64,000 nt of DNA from Phormidium tenue FACHB-1052 (GCF_014696675.1 NZ_JACJQN010000001.1:1-64000), one strand, 5' to 3'. Counted from the stretch's first letter, positions 18,095-26,380 are shown. Made by a program: numbers and translations. The notes: generated from the sequence alone by a model not told the origin.

Positions 18095-18805
18095 TCAACA
18101 TCCACGCAATTGGCGAACAATGCCTAAAATCTCACCTCTTCCAACGAGAGCACCAAAATGCGCCAAAACAACCGAGTTGTAGCTTGACTCAAAATCCTCT
18201 AATTTGGAAATAGATGTTACATACAAGTGTTGTCCTCCCAAAGAGTGACTTAGATGATAGGTGTAGTAACCGTCTCTTAATTGGCTAACAAAAATAGCAT
18301 TTTCAAAGTCCTTCCTTGACAATCTTGCAGGGCCGCAAAACTGGCATCTTAGCAAAGCATCACGCAGTTGATTAAGATCGTGAATCATAGGCTGACTAGT
18401 AAATGGATCTTTGTCTGTAAACAAGTGCCAAACACTTTGCTCAGAGTTTGGTGTTTGTCTAGTCACATAATTTGCAAAATGCTCACAGTTGCGGTGGCCT
18501 AAATGGTAATCGATTCCTGTGGTCATCTGATTAATTCGCTCTAGTATAGATTGCTCACTTGCTCCAGTACGTTTTTCTAGAGTAATATCTTGAATTTCTC
18601 CATTACTCCCTAACCACTTGTACTCTGTTTCAACTTTAGAAAGAATTTTTCTTTCAACGTGTCCCTTGCCGCCCATCCACGACATTCCATCCCAAGGCCC
18701 CCAACCGACCGTTTCTCCATTGCCAACATAGACAAAGAAATGACGGGTATGAGCAAAAAGTGGAACTGATAAAATGTCCCCGACTTTAAGGTGCATAAGA
18801 TCCAA
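18095..18805 (-). CDS. LRAT-like (NlpC/P60-related) acyltransferase/peptidase-fold protein with a novel C-terminal module
   Basis: 236 residues. Residues about 6-115 resemble lecithin:retinol acyltransferase domains: KVGDILSVPLFAHTRHFFVYVGNGETVGW with the first catalytic-type His22, and the diagnostic NCEHFANYV (106-114) with nucleophile Cys107. Known LRAT-fold enzymes use a Cys-His pair for acyl transfer or hydrolysis. Residues about 160-235 form a second module (SRKDFENAIFVSQLRDG, GGQHLYVTS, HFGALVGRG) also present in the downstream J-domain protein. It starts 34 bp after the HicB stop and precedes the J gene by 35 bp, all on one strand. Substrate unknown. Confidence 0.72.
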   Translation of the reverse strand: MDLMHLKVGDILSVPLFAHTRHFFVYVGNGETVGWGPWDGMSWMGGKGHVERKILSKVETEYKWLGSNGEIQDITLEKRTGASEQSILERINQMTTGIDYHLGHRNCEHFANYVTRQTPNSEQSVWHLFTDKDPFTSQPMIHDLNQLRDALLRCQFCGPARLSRKDFENAIFVSQLRDGYYTYHLSHSLGGQHLYVTSISKLEDFESSYNSVVLAHFGALVGRGEILGIVRQLRGC

Positions 18806-18839
18806 TTGCCACGCTAGTAGTTTTCTGATCTACGTTGAT

Positions 18840-19064
18840 TTAGGCGGCGATGTAGATAATATTAGGTTCTGGTAGCGGTTCGTCTGTAGCTTCATAGGCA
18901 ATTACAAGCGATTCTAACGCTTCATATCCATTGGTGGCCGCTTCGGCATAGGTGTCTCCGTGGGTTCGCCATTTCTGGCCTGGAAAATCGGGAAAACCTA
19001 CCAGGAAGCTTTGATCTTCTTCAGACCATTGAATAACCATTTGATATTTGAGAGGGTTAGTCAT
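18840..19064 (-). CDS. hicB: HicB-family antitoxin
   Basis: 74-residue HicB-type antitoxin with the partial RNase H fold: YQMVIQWSEEDQSFLVGFPDFPG, then THGDTYAEAATNGYEALESLVIAY. It has no C-terminal helix-turn-helix or ribbon DNA-binding extension, so it is the short class that neutralises HicA by binding. Its start overlaps the hicA stop by 8 bp, which indicates translational coupling. Confidence 0.88.
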   Translation of the reverse strand: MTNPLKYQMVIQWSEEDQSFLVGFPDFPGQKWRTHGDTYAEAATNGYEALESLVIAYEATDEPLPEPNIIYIAA

Positions 19065-19266
19065 GCTCTTGACTCCTTATTGTTTGAATTGCGTTATTAA
19101 CTTCCTTTTCTTGATAGGGCTTAGCATCTGCACTATCTTTACCAGAAACAGTGATTTTGCCAGGATAGAGAGGATGTGTCCAGTTGGTATGGCTACCCTT
19201 GCCAGGAACTTCTTGAAACCCGGCCTGACGTAACTTCCGCTTTAACTCCCGGATTTTTTGAGGCAT
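19057..19266 (-). CDS. hicA: HicA-family mRNA interferase toxin
   Basis: 69 residues with a dsRNA-binding-like fold. The HicA signature is present: RELKRKLRQAGFQEVPGKG, catalytic His26 in GKGSHTNWTHP, and the basic C-terminal helix. HicA toxins cleave mRNA and are blocked by HicB. The start lies 9 bp downstream of the aminopeptidase stop on the same strand, so read-through from that gene may contribute to expression. Confidence 0.88.
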   Translation of the reverse strand: MPQKIRELKRKLRQAGFQEVPGKGSHTNWTHPLYPGKITVSGKDSADAKPYQEKEVNNAIQTIRSQEHD

Positions 19267-19275
19267 GATGTCTTG

Positions 19276-21897
19276 CTACTTCGCCTTTGCCTCCAACGTC
19301 TCCAGCCGACTCTTCAAATCCTGATTCGATTTCTTTAAGTCATCCAGCTCTTGGCGCAGTTTTTCTACCGCTTTGTCTTTGCCGATCGCTTTCTGAACAT
19401 CCTGCACCGCTTCCTGAGCGCGGCGGCGCACCCGACCATCGGGGGTATGATCGGCCAGGCTTTGCAAAATGCCCATCGCCCGCCCAGTTTCGATGCCGCT
19501 CAGGCCCGACACCGCCGATACCTGGGTGAGGAAGAACGGTTCGCTGGCAATGGTCTCCAGTCGATCCAAGATGCGCTCTACGTTGGATTTGCTCTGGCCT
19601 TTAGAGATCACCCCCAGGGAGCGAATGGCCGCCAGTCGCAGGGCTTGGGGAGTGCCGGGTTCGGTGTACTTGAGCAGCAGATCCAGCGCCTCTTCGGAGG
19701 ATTTGAACTGGCTGAGGGCCGCGATCGCCCCCGACCTGACCGTCTCATTCCACCCCTGTCGCTCTTTGAGAATGCTCTCTAGCAGCTTGAGAGTTTTCTT
19801 GTCTTTGGCTTTGCCCTCCAGGTCAGCCGCGCCCACCTTGCCGAGGGAGCGAATGGCAGCAGCTTCGACGTAGTAGCTGGGGTCGCCTTTTTCGGCGATC
19901 GCCTTCAACGCTTTATAGCTCTCAGCAGTCTTGATGTCGCCCAGGGCTTCCACCACGGCGCGGCGCACGCGGGCTTCGGGGTCGTCGAGTCCTTTGAGCA
20001 ATCCCTCGACGGCTTGATCAAGCTTCACCGAGGCCAGTTGCTCGGCCACTTCGGCCCGCACGCCCCAGAAGGGTTCGTCGGTGAGGGCTTCCGTGAGGGC
20101 GGTGACGGCTTCGAGACTGCCTTTTTTGGCCAGGGCGATCGCCGCCTCAATCCGTGAGAGGGAGTCGGGGTCGTGCTTGAGCTGCGCCTTGAGTTCCGCC
20201 ACTGGATACTCTAGCTCGACGGTTTTGAGGTAGTGGTTGTCGATATCAAAGCTAATAAAGTCGGGCTTTTTGTCGAGGGGAAAGAACAGCGCCTGCTCCC
20301 GCTCGTGGATGCGCACGGTGAAGGGTTTGACCTCGACCTTGCCAGATTTCCCCTTGCCCACAAACCCGAAGCCGATCGGGATTTTTAGATCGAACAAGCC
20401 ACTAGTGCTACTGGTGTCGCCGTCTTTGGCCTGGGTTTGGGTGACGGTGACCTTGGCCAGGTTGCTGTCGCCATCCCAGCTGTAGGCGACTTTGTAATCG
20501 GGGTGGCCGCCGCGCAGCACGTACTGGTCAAACAGGGGCCGCAGGTTGCGCCCGGTGGCTTTGTCGATCGCTCGCAGCAGGTCAATGGTTTCCACGGTGC
20601 TGTGGGCGTTGTCTTGCACAAAGGTGTGAATCGCCTTCCAGAACAGGGTGTCGCCCAGCTCGGCGCGAATCATGTGGTAGACGCAGGCCCCTTTTTCGTA
20701 GATGTGGCGGTCATACAGCTCGATCGCCTCCCGATACACATGGGTGACCATGGGGCGACGGTAGCGGCTTTTATCTTCGTTGAGGTAGCTGCGGGCTTCG
20801 CCCAGGCGGTAGTAGGCGGCCTCATCTGCGCCGTACTCCTGCTCGGTCCACATCACTTCAGAGTAGGTGGCCATGCCCTCTTTTACCCAGGCGTGGCTCC
20901 AGTGGTTGATCACCAGCAAATCCCCAAACCACTGGTGAGCTAGCTCGTGGACGACCAGGGATTCAGAACCGCGATTGTCGATCGCAGCGCGTTCATCCAG
21001 CAGGCAGCGATCGGTGAGAATGGTCACCGATGTATTTTCCATGCCGCCAAAGATGAAGTCGGCGGCGCACACCTGGGCATACTTGGGGAAGGCGTAGCGG
21101 TAGCCGTACTTTTCGCTGAGGAATTCCACCATGCGGGGCGTTTTGCCCATGGTGAGCTGGCCCTGGTCTTTGCGGCCTTTCTCGACGTAGTAGGTGACGG
21201 GGATGTCTTGCCACTGGTCTTGAATGACGTCGAACTCGCCCACCGCTAGGGCCATCAGGTAGGTGGGGTGTACCTGCTGCTGGTGCCAGTGATAGATCTT
21301 GTGGTCGTCATCTTCGGTCGTGTTTACCAGTTCGCCGTTAGAGACGACCTGGTAGGCAGCGGGCACCCGCACTTTAATCTCTGAGGTCGAGAGCATACCG
21401 GGATAGTCGAAGCAGGGAAACCAGAAGCGCGAGTCTTCGTCTTCGCCCTGGGTCCACACCTGCACGGGTTTGTCGGGGTAGTGCTTGTCGGGGCCAATGA
21501 AGTAGATGCCGCGCTCGGGTTGCACCAGGCGATAGGCGATCGCCACTGTAAAGCTCTGGCCTGCGATCGTGGGCTTCTTCAGCCGCACCACCAGTTGCTC
21601 GCCGTCGTAGTCAAAGTCTTGCTTGGCGGTGCCCACCTTCACCGACTCAATCTGCTGGTTCACCGCATCCAGCGTCAGACTTTCAACGCCGTCGCGCACG
21701 GGGTTAATGCGAATTTTGCAGATGCCTTCGCAGATCTTCCGCTCCAGATCGAGGCTGAGGTCTAGGGCAATGTGCTCGACCTGGCCAGGGCGATCGGGGT
21801 TGTAGTGGGGTTTAGCCCCCGGCATTTCAAACGACTTGTGGCCGTTGTTGTCGGTCTGCAAGCTTTCGATCTGAAACGTGCGGCGGGCGGTAGACAT
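19276..21897 (-). CDS. M1 family aminopeptidase with C-terminal HEAT repeats
   Basis: 873-residue zinc aminopeptidase. Seen: the exopeptidase motif GGMEN (284-288) and zinc site HELAHQW (His317, Glu318, His321) with the third ligand in the following EGMATYSEVMW helix. The C-terminal third is HEAT-type repeats (SRIEAAIALAKKGS, VRRAVVEALGDIKT, YVEAAAIRSLGKVG), and the protein ends in a coiled coil (KLRQELDDLKKSNQDLKSR). I prefer the ATG at 21897; a TTG at 21927 would add ten residues. Related cyanobacterial proteins have the same M1-HEAT layout. It probably trims peptides in the cytosol. Confidence 0.92.
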   Translation of the reverse strand: MSTARRTFQIESLQTDNNGHKSFEMPGAKPHYNPDRPGQVEHIALDLSLDLERKICEGICKIRINPVRDGVESLTLDAVNQQIESVKVGTAKQDFDYDGEQLVVRLKKPTIAGQSFTVAIAYRLVQPERGIYFIGPDKHYPDKPVQVWTQGEDEDSRFWFPCFDYPGMLSTSEIKVRVPAAYQVVSNGELVNTTEDDDHKIYHWHQQQVHPTYLMALAVGEFDVIQDQWQDIPVTYYVEKGRKDQGQLTMGKTPRMVEFLSEKYGYRYAFPKYAQVCAADFIFGGMENTSVTILTDRCLLDERAAIDNRGSESLVVHELAHQWFGDLLVINHWSHAWVKEGMATYSEVMWTEQEYGADEAAYYRLGEARSYLNEDKSRYRRPMVTHVYREAIELYDRHIYEKGACVYHMIRAELGDTLFWKAIHTFVQDNAHSTVETIDLLRAIDKATGRNLRPLFDQYVLRGGHPDYKVAYSWDGDSNLAKVTVTQTQAKDGDTSSTSGLFDLKIPIGFGFVGKGKSGKVEVKPFTVRIHEREQALFFPLDKKPDFISFDIDNHYLKTVELEYPVAELKAQLKHDPDSLSRIEAAIALAKKGSLEAVTALTEALTDEPFWGVRAEVAEQLASVKLDQAVEGLLKGLDDPEARVRRAVVEALGDIKTAESYKALKAIAEKGDPSYYVEAAAIRSLGKVGAADLEGKAKDKKTLKLLESILKERQGWNETVRSGAIAALSQFKSSEEALDLLLKYTEPGTPQALRLAAIRSLGVISKGQSKSNVERILDRLETIASEPFFLTQVSAVSGLSGIETGRAMGILQSLADHTPDGRVRRRAQEAVQDVQKAIGKDKAVEKLRQELDDLKKSNQDLKSRLETLEAKAK

Positions 21898-22035
21898 GGG
21901 CGCAATAAACCTTTTGGTGACGTTCAAGCTTCAGGGCCAAGGCACCGTGCTACCGAGCTGCACACACCTTGGGCCAAACAGTCTAACCCTGACTGGCATA
22001 AAGCCATCCTACTCTGAAACGTCTAAAACGTAGTC

Positions 22036-22065
22036 AGATTGACATTGCTTAAGCAACGTCAATCT
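22036..22065. repeat. 30-bp imperfect palindrome
   Basis: AGATTGAC (22036-22043) pairs with GTCAATCT (22058-22065), and TTGCTT pairs with AAGCAA inside; only the A44/C57 pair mismatches. It lies 140 bp upstream of the aminopeptidase start and next to the repeat array. It could be an operator or a transcript hairpin; there is no T-run to make it a terminator. Confidence 0.5.
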
Positions 22066-22105
22066 ATGGACAGCAGTTGGGTAAGGGATGGGACATTTAA
22101 CCCGA

Positions 22106-22483
22106 AACGCCAAGCGTTTGCTCCAAGCATTGAGTAATCTGCTCGGAACGCTGAGGCTTTTATTCTCAACGCCAAGTAAATTTCTCTGGATGCCGAGCAA
22201 ATTTCTCTGAATGCTGAGTCTTTTTGTCTGAACGCCGAGCAAATTTCTCTGGATGCCGAGTCTTTTTGTCTGAACGCCGAGTAAATTTCTCTGGATGCTG
22301 AGTCTTTTTGTCTGGGAGCCGAGTAATTTTCTCTGGATGCCGAGTAAATTTTTCTGGACGCCGAGTTGTTTTATCGAAGCGCCGAGTGATTCACTCTAGC
22401 TCCCGAATCATTATCTCTGGACGTCGAGTGCTTCACTCCAAGCTCCAAATAATTTGCTCGAAACGCTGTGTTTTTGGAGCCAA
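22106..22483. repeat. tandem array of 21-nt units (about 17-18 copies)
   Basis: From 22127 the units begin exactly every 21 nt (22148, 22169, 22190 and so on to 22463) with no indel. Typical units are ACGCCGAGTAAATTTCTCTGG-like and ATGCCGAGTCTTTTTGTCTG-like. In the centre (22211-22315) these two subtypes alternate, a 42-nt higher-order period. Outer units are more diverged. Read on the minus strand the array encodes heptads of the form Q-[RT]-[NK]-x-L-[GS]-[IV] without a stop from about 22395 to 22009, but there is no ATG start or clear ribosome-binding site, so I do not call a gene. Confidence 0.85.
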
Positions 22484-22484
22484 C

Positions 22485-22857
22485 ATTCGGGCTGCTGACC
22501 GCGATCGCCGATCGCACAACCACCTAACTCACAGAACACCGCCTCAAACCAGATTGGCCAGTATTGGATGGAGACCATAGCCGTGCAACGTCCTTACCGC
22601 TGGGTCAGTCAGCCATTTGGTTTAGAAGGCTGCTCTACCTAAAGTGGGATTTATGTCATGAACCGCCATCACTATTGATAAAGTTTCCTACTATCAAAGA
22701 GCAAGACTCTAAAATGAAAACCTCGATCTAAGCAGTGCTGTAGATTGTGTTTTAGCCATAGCCCAACGCGCCATCGGGGTTTGTTTCAATGCGTCAGAGT
22801 GCTCCATCACAGTGCCCTGCGATCGCCCCATTACAGTACTGTTTAGACCCTAAAATC
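22485..22857. other. gene-free stretch between the repeat array and a small hypothetical
   Basis: No convincing gene. CTATCAAAGAGCAAGACTC lies about 160 bp before the next ATG. The promoter of the small hypothetical presumably lies here. No RNA gene recognised. Confidence 0.3.
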
Positions 22858-23247
22858 ATGCCTACCTTAAACCCCCAACAAGAAAAATCGCTGACGGCCT
22901 TCATCACCGCCCTGGGTCAGCAAGACAACGCATTACCCGAAGGACTGCAAAAACAGCTTCACGCCATCGGTCAAAATCTAGAGGCTCGCGTGTTGGAGTT
23001 GCCTGCGATCGCCGCCAGCTTGCCAAACTTAAACCAGGCCTACCAAACGGCTCTGTCGGAAACCCAGGCCGACGCACCGGCTGCCACCTTTGCGTCTAGC
23101 ACCAGTCAATCCGACAGCGACAAACAGTTCGATCGCGCCGTGGATATTCTCACCGCTGATGACCCGGTTCAAGCGGCCAAGCGCCATCGCACCCCGCTGG
23201 GACAAGTTGCCTCAAACCCGCTAAAGCGGATCTTAGGCAGAGGTTAA
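22858..23247 (+). CDS. small hypothetical protein
   Basis: 129 residues, cytoplasmic, no recognised domain. The N-terminal half is helical (QQEKSLTAFITALGQQ, LQKQLHAIGQNLEARVLELPAIAASLP), followed by a Ser/Thr-rich linker (ATFASSTSQSDS) and a basic C-terminus (AKRHRTPLGQVASNPLKRILGRG). The ATG at 22858 is chosen because the in-frame extension to 22789 is Cys/Pro/Gln-rich and unlike the rest. It precedes the ferredoxin-MBL gene by 70 bp on the same strand. Confidence 0.6.
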   Translation: MPTLNPQQEKSLTAFITALGQQDNALPEGLQKQLHAIGQNLEARVLELPAIAASLPNLNQAYQTALSETQADAPAATFASSTSQSDSDKQFDRAVDILTADDPVQAAKRHRTPLGQVASNPLKRILGRG

Positions 23248-23317
23248 CTCTGTTTACATGCTGCCCCACGACCGCCCACCCCCAACGATAGACTCAAGCT
23301 ATTAATGGGTAATAACC

Positions 23318-24190
23318 ATGGCTCACCTCACCGCCCGCCGCCCCCAAAACGTAGAGGGCGATCTCTACGTCGATAGCTCTTGCATTGACTGCGACACCTG
23401 CCGCTGGATGGCCCCCAACATCTTTGGCCGCGACGATGAGCAGTCGGCAGTCTTCCACCAGCCTGAGACAGAGGCCGAACGACTAGCCGCACTACAGGCG
23501 GTGCTGGCCTGCCCCACCGCTTCCATTGGCACCGTAGCACCGCCCAAAGACATGAAAGAGGCCCAGGCCAGTTTTCCGATTCCAATTACCGACAACATCT
23601 ACCACTGCGGCTACCATTCTGAAAAATCCTATGGTGCAGCCAGCTATCTTATTCAGCGGCCCGATGGCAATGTGCTGGTCGATTCGCCCCGCTTTGCCGC
23701 ACCCCTGGTCAAGCAGCTAGAGGCTCTAGGCGGCGTGCGCTACCTCTACCTCACCCACCAGGATGATGTGGCTGATCACCAGCAGTTTCATGAGCGGTTT
23801 GGCTGCGATCGCATTCTCCACGCCGACGACATCGGCTCTGGCACCACCTCGGTCGAAATTCAACTCAAAGGCTCCGACCCGGTTGAACTAGCGCCCGACC
23901 TCACCATCGTTCCAGTGCCGGGGCACACCAAGGGGCATACGGTGCTGCTGTACGACAACCGCATCCTATTTACCGGCGATCACCTGGCTTGGTCGGTGCG
24001 GCTGCATCAGCTTCACGCTTTTCGCTCCGTCTGCTGGTACTCCTGGCCTGAGCAAATCAAGTCAATGGAAAAACTCGCCGCTTACGACTTTGAGTGGGTG
24101 CTGCCCGGCCACGGTCGCCGCCACCATGCCGACAAAGCTACGATGCGCCAGCACATGCAGAAGTGCCTCGACTGGATGAAGGCGCAGTAG
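23318..24190 (+). CDS. ferredoxin / metallo-beta-lactamase fold fusion protein
   Basis: 290 residues. The N-terminal 70 residues are a single-cluster ferredoxin with Cys22-x2-Cys25-x2-Cys28 (CIDCDTC) and Cys65-Pro, as expected for one [4Fe-4S]. The rest is a metallo-hydrolase fold: YLYLTHQDDVADHQQFHERF replaces the standard HxHxDH with HQDDVADH; GHTKGHT, FTGDHLAW and VLPGHGRRHH supply further metal-ligand-type residues. The altered metal motif is typical of this cyanobacterial/plant subgroup. Probably a redox or thiol-linked hydrolase; the reaction is unknown. Confidence 0.85.
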   Translation: MAHLTARRPQNVEGDLYVDSSCIDCDTCRWMAPNIFGRDDEQSAVFHQPETEAERLAALQAVLACPTASIGTVAPPKDMKEAQASFPIPITDNIYHCGYHSEKSYGAASYLIQRPDGNVLVDSPRFAAPLVKQLEALGGVRYLYLTHQDDVADHQQFHERFGCDRILHADDIGSGTTSVEIQLKGSDPVELAPDLTIVPVPGHTKGHTVLLYDNRILFTGDHLAWSVRLHQLHAFRSVCWYSWPEQIKSMEKLAAYDFEWVLPGHGRRHHADKATMRQHMQKCLDWMKAQ

Positions 24191-24238
24191 GGTTAGGGAT
24201 GGTCGTAGGGAGAAAAGAGCTGAATGCGATCGCAGTCT

Positions 24239-24730
24239 CTACACATCGAACACGTAGCGCACCGCTCCCGATTCTGGATCATTGATGACATCGGCATAGC
24301 CGCTGTGCAGAGCGGTCTGAATTAGGGCCTCTACCCGCTCTGTACTCAGTCCGGTGTGCAGTGCCACCTGCGCCTTAGAGAGCTTGCCCCCGTTAGCGTG
24401 GGCGGCCTTTAGCAGCAGCAGCATTGGGTCTTCTTTGGGTTGCGCGATCGCCTGGGCCGTGACCAAAGTTCGACCTATCGGCACCGGCATCGCCAGGCCA
24501 TCTTCGCCCCACTCAGCTAGATACTTCCGCCGCAGTTGATCGTTGCGGGTTTTGACCATACCGGGCACCAGCACCAGATCGATGAGTTGACCAAAGCCAA
24601 ACAAGCCAAAGGTAAACAAGTAGATGACACCCCACACAATCTGACCAGCATAAAACCGATGTAGTCCGCAGATACCAAACAAACACAGTGCCCACAGCAG
24701 GTAGGCTGTTTCAGTTTTTGCTCGTGCCAT
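24239..24730 (-). CDS. TM2 domain-containing protein
   Basis: 163 residues. The TM2 domain covers about 8-56: two membrane helices (TAYLLWALCLFGICG and GVIYLFTFGLFGFGQLIDL) joined by GLHRFYAGQ, with the conserved DLVLVPG exit. The cytosolic tail ends in a small winged-helix-like segment (GGKLSKAQVALHTGLSTERVEALIQTA, split as GGKLSKAQVALHTG and STERVEALIQ). Convergent with the ferredoxin-MBL gene, 48 bp apart. Role unknown. Confidence 0.85.
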   Translation of the reverse strand: MARAKTETAYLLWALCLFGICGLHRFYAGQIVWGVIYLFTFGLFGFGQLIDLVLVPGMVKTRNDQLRRKYLAEWGEDGLAMPVPIGRTLVTAQAIAQPKEDPMLLLLKAAHANGGKLSKAQVALHTGLSTERVEALIQTALHSGYADVINDPESGAVRYVFDV

Positions 24731-24973
24731 GGTGTGTCTCTGAAAAGACCAATTGTGGGGGGCAGCAAACCTGAGATTGGCTCGCAGCAGTTACCTAGAG
24801 CCCATTATAGACAGCCAATTTTTTGGAGTGCTGCCCCTGTAACCGACCCGTAATACCCTTGCTCTCGGTCAACAGCGCTTATGGGGGCATGGGGGCGAGG
24901 GGGAAACGACAGAACTGTAGGGGCAAACACCATTGGCCCTGACACTTTAAGGAAAGGCTGACAGTTTGACCGC

Positions 24974-25951
24974 CTAGGCCTGCGATCGCCAAGGTCCCGT
25001 GTCATTCAAAAAGGGCGAAACCTCTGGAGCTGACCAGGCGAGAGGCAAACTACCTTCAACGCGGTAGCCTTGCTTTACATAGAACCGCAGCAGACGTTCA
25101 GCCCCTTCATAGGCCATGATTTCGGGGCTATCCCAAATCACTTCGGCAGTGCCGGTGAGGTAGAGCAGATCGCCCTTGGCAAAATCGATGAAGACCAGCC
25201 CAGCGCGAGGGTTGAGTTCTAGATTGCCAAAGGTGTTGAAGTGCAAGTTGCCTGAAAAATCTGGAATCGTGAGCGTCTGCGCGTCGTCAATTCTCACAAA
25301 GCCCGGCTTACCGCCCCGGTGCGACACATCCACACCGCTGGCTGGCCCTGCCGCCGCATTTTGGTAGGCGGTGGCGATAAAGAAGGTATCGGCAGCGGCG
25401 ATCAGTACCCTTTCGGCATCTCCCAGCATCGCGAGGGTATGTACAGATTTAACCACCGCTGCATCAAAGGAGCGCAGATCAAACTGCCGCGCCTGAATGT
25501 ATTGGGGGCAGTTGCCAAAGCTCTGGCCCACCGCCACCGTAAATCCTTCCGGCTGGATGGCCGTTATGGTGCCATTGAGGCGGTTGCGGCGACGGGTGTT
25601 CAGCTCAATGCCGAGCAAACCAATGTCAGCTCCCACCGTCAGGGTAGTGTGCAGCGGGTCGCCAAACAGAGGTTGAGCGGCGATGTGCAAAGTGTCGCGA
25701 TCGGGGGAGGTGATGAATCTCGGTTCCCCGACCAAAACCGAGGCCCAGGGCTGGCTATCACTCGCCACCGTACCCACCAAAACGTAGGACAACTGGGCGA
25801 AAAAATCGCGATGCTGGTCAGGCAAATAGTCACGAATGATCCGACGCCCTTGCCTGTCCAGGCGCTCTTGCACTCCCAGCCGGGTCTGAATCGCCAGCTC
25901 CCCGGCATGGAAGGGAGATTGTTCGTAGGACCAACTTAGATTTGCAGCCAT
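24974..25951 (-). CDS. pyridoxamine 5'-phosphate oxidase-family flavin split-barrel protein
   Basis: 325 residues with two flavin-reductase-like split-barrel halves. Seen: FFAQLSYVLVGTVASDSQPWASVLVG at the first barrel (key part YVLVGTVASDSQPWASV), GIELNTRRRNRLNG, then DVSHRGGKPGFVRI and FGNLELNPRAGLVFIDF in the second. It belongs to the PNPOx-like group that binds FMN or related cofactors; the substrate is not clear. It is last in a three-gene run glgP-osmC-this gene, 13 bp after osmC. Confidence 0.82.
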   Translation of the reverse strand: MAANLSWSYEQSPFHAGELAIQTRLGVQERLDRQGRRIIRDYLPDQHRDFFAQLSYVLVGTVASDSQPWASVLVGEPRFITSPDRDTLHIAAQPLFGDPLHTTLTVGADIGLLGIELNTRRRNRLNGTITAIQPEGFTVAVGQSFGNCPQYIQARQFDLRSFDAAVVKSVHTLAMLGDAERVLIAAADTFFIATAYQNAAAGPASGVDVSHRGGKPGFVRIDDAQTLTIPDFSGNLHFNTFGNLELNPRAGLVFIDFAKGDLLYLTGTAEVIWDSPEIMAYEGAERLLRFYVKQGYRVEGSLPLAWSAPEVSPFLNDTGPWRSQA

Positions 25952-25964
25952 CGGGTTACCTCCA

Positions 25965-26372
25965 TTACGGCGACGGGGTAGCGGCAGGGGTCAAGATGGT
26001 TTGAATGGGGGTACTGGCGCTGAGCAGACGATGAACGGGGCAGCGATCGCCGATTTCCCGCAGGCGATCGCGCTGCTCGGCGGTCAGGTCGCCCACCAGA
26101 GTCAGGTAGACAGCAACCACCGTCTGTTTCTCCACGGTTTGTAGCTCCGCCGCCACGTAGACATTCTCCACCGGCCAGCCCTTGCGCTCGGCATACATTT
26201 TGATCGTGATCGCCTTGCAGCTGCCCAGCCCCGCCAGAAGCAGCTCCGTTGGGGTCGGCCCCTGATCGCTGCCGCCGAGGTGGGCAGGCTCGTCGGCAAC
26301 TAGCTGAAACTGGCGGATGGCCACGTCTTGGCCATAGCGCGATCCATTCGACGAAACCTGCACTGAAGTCAT
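25965..26372 (-). CDS. OsmC family peroxidase/thiol protein
   Basis: 135 residues. The two catalytic-type cysteines of the OsmC/Ohr fold are visible: ELLLAGLGSCKAITI and GDRCPVHRLLS. OsmC proteins reduce organic hydroperoxides using thiols. It sits 8 bp downstream of the glucan phosphorylase stop and 13 bp upstream of the split-barrel flavoprotein, so the three are very likely one transcript. That ties peroxide defence to glycogen breakdown, though the link is inferred from co-transcription only. Confidence 0.88.
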   Translation of the reverse strand: MTSVQVSSNGSRYGQDVAIRQFQLVADEPAHLGGSDQGPTPTELLLAGLGSCKAITIKMYAERKGWPVENVYVAAELQTVEKQTVVAVYLTLVGDLTAEQRDRLREIGDRCPVHRLLSASTPIQTILTPAATPSP

Positions 26373-26380
26373 GGCAATTC

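Noticed and set aside
22009-22242. Minus-strand frame with heptads such as QRNLLGI.
   Set aside because: No ATG or ribosome-binding site, and the frame openness follows from the repeat length. Kept as a repeat, not as a gene.
22106-22483. CRISPR array.
   Set aside because: Units are contiguous and diverging with no unique spacers, and no cas genes are in the window.
22308-22580. Plus-strand frame of 90 codons across the repeat array (SG-x-RV-x-x heptads).
   Set aside because: It starts at TTG, is closed by stops in earlier units and only reflects the 21-nt periodicity; no ribosome-binding site.
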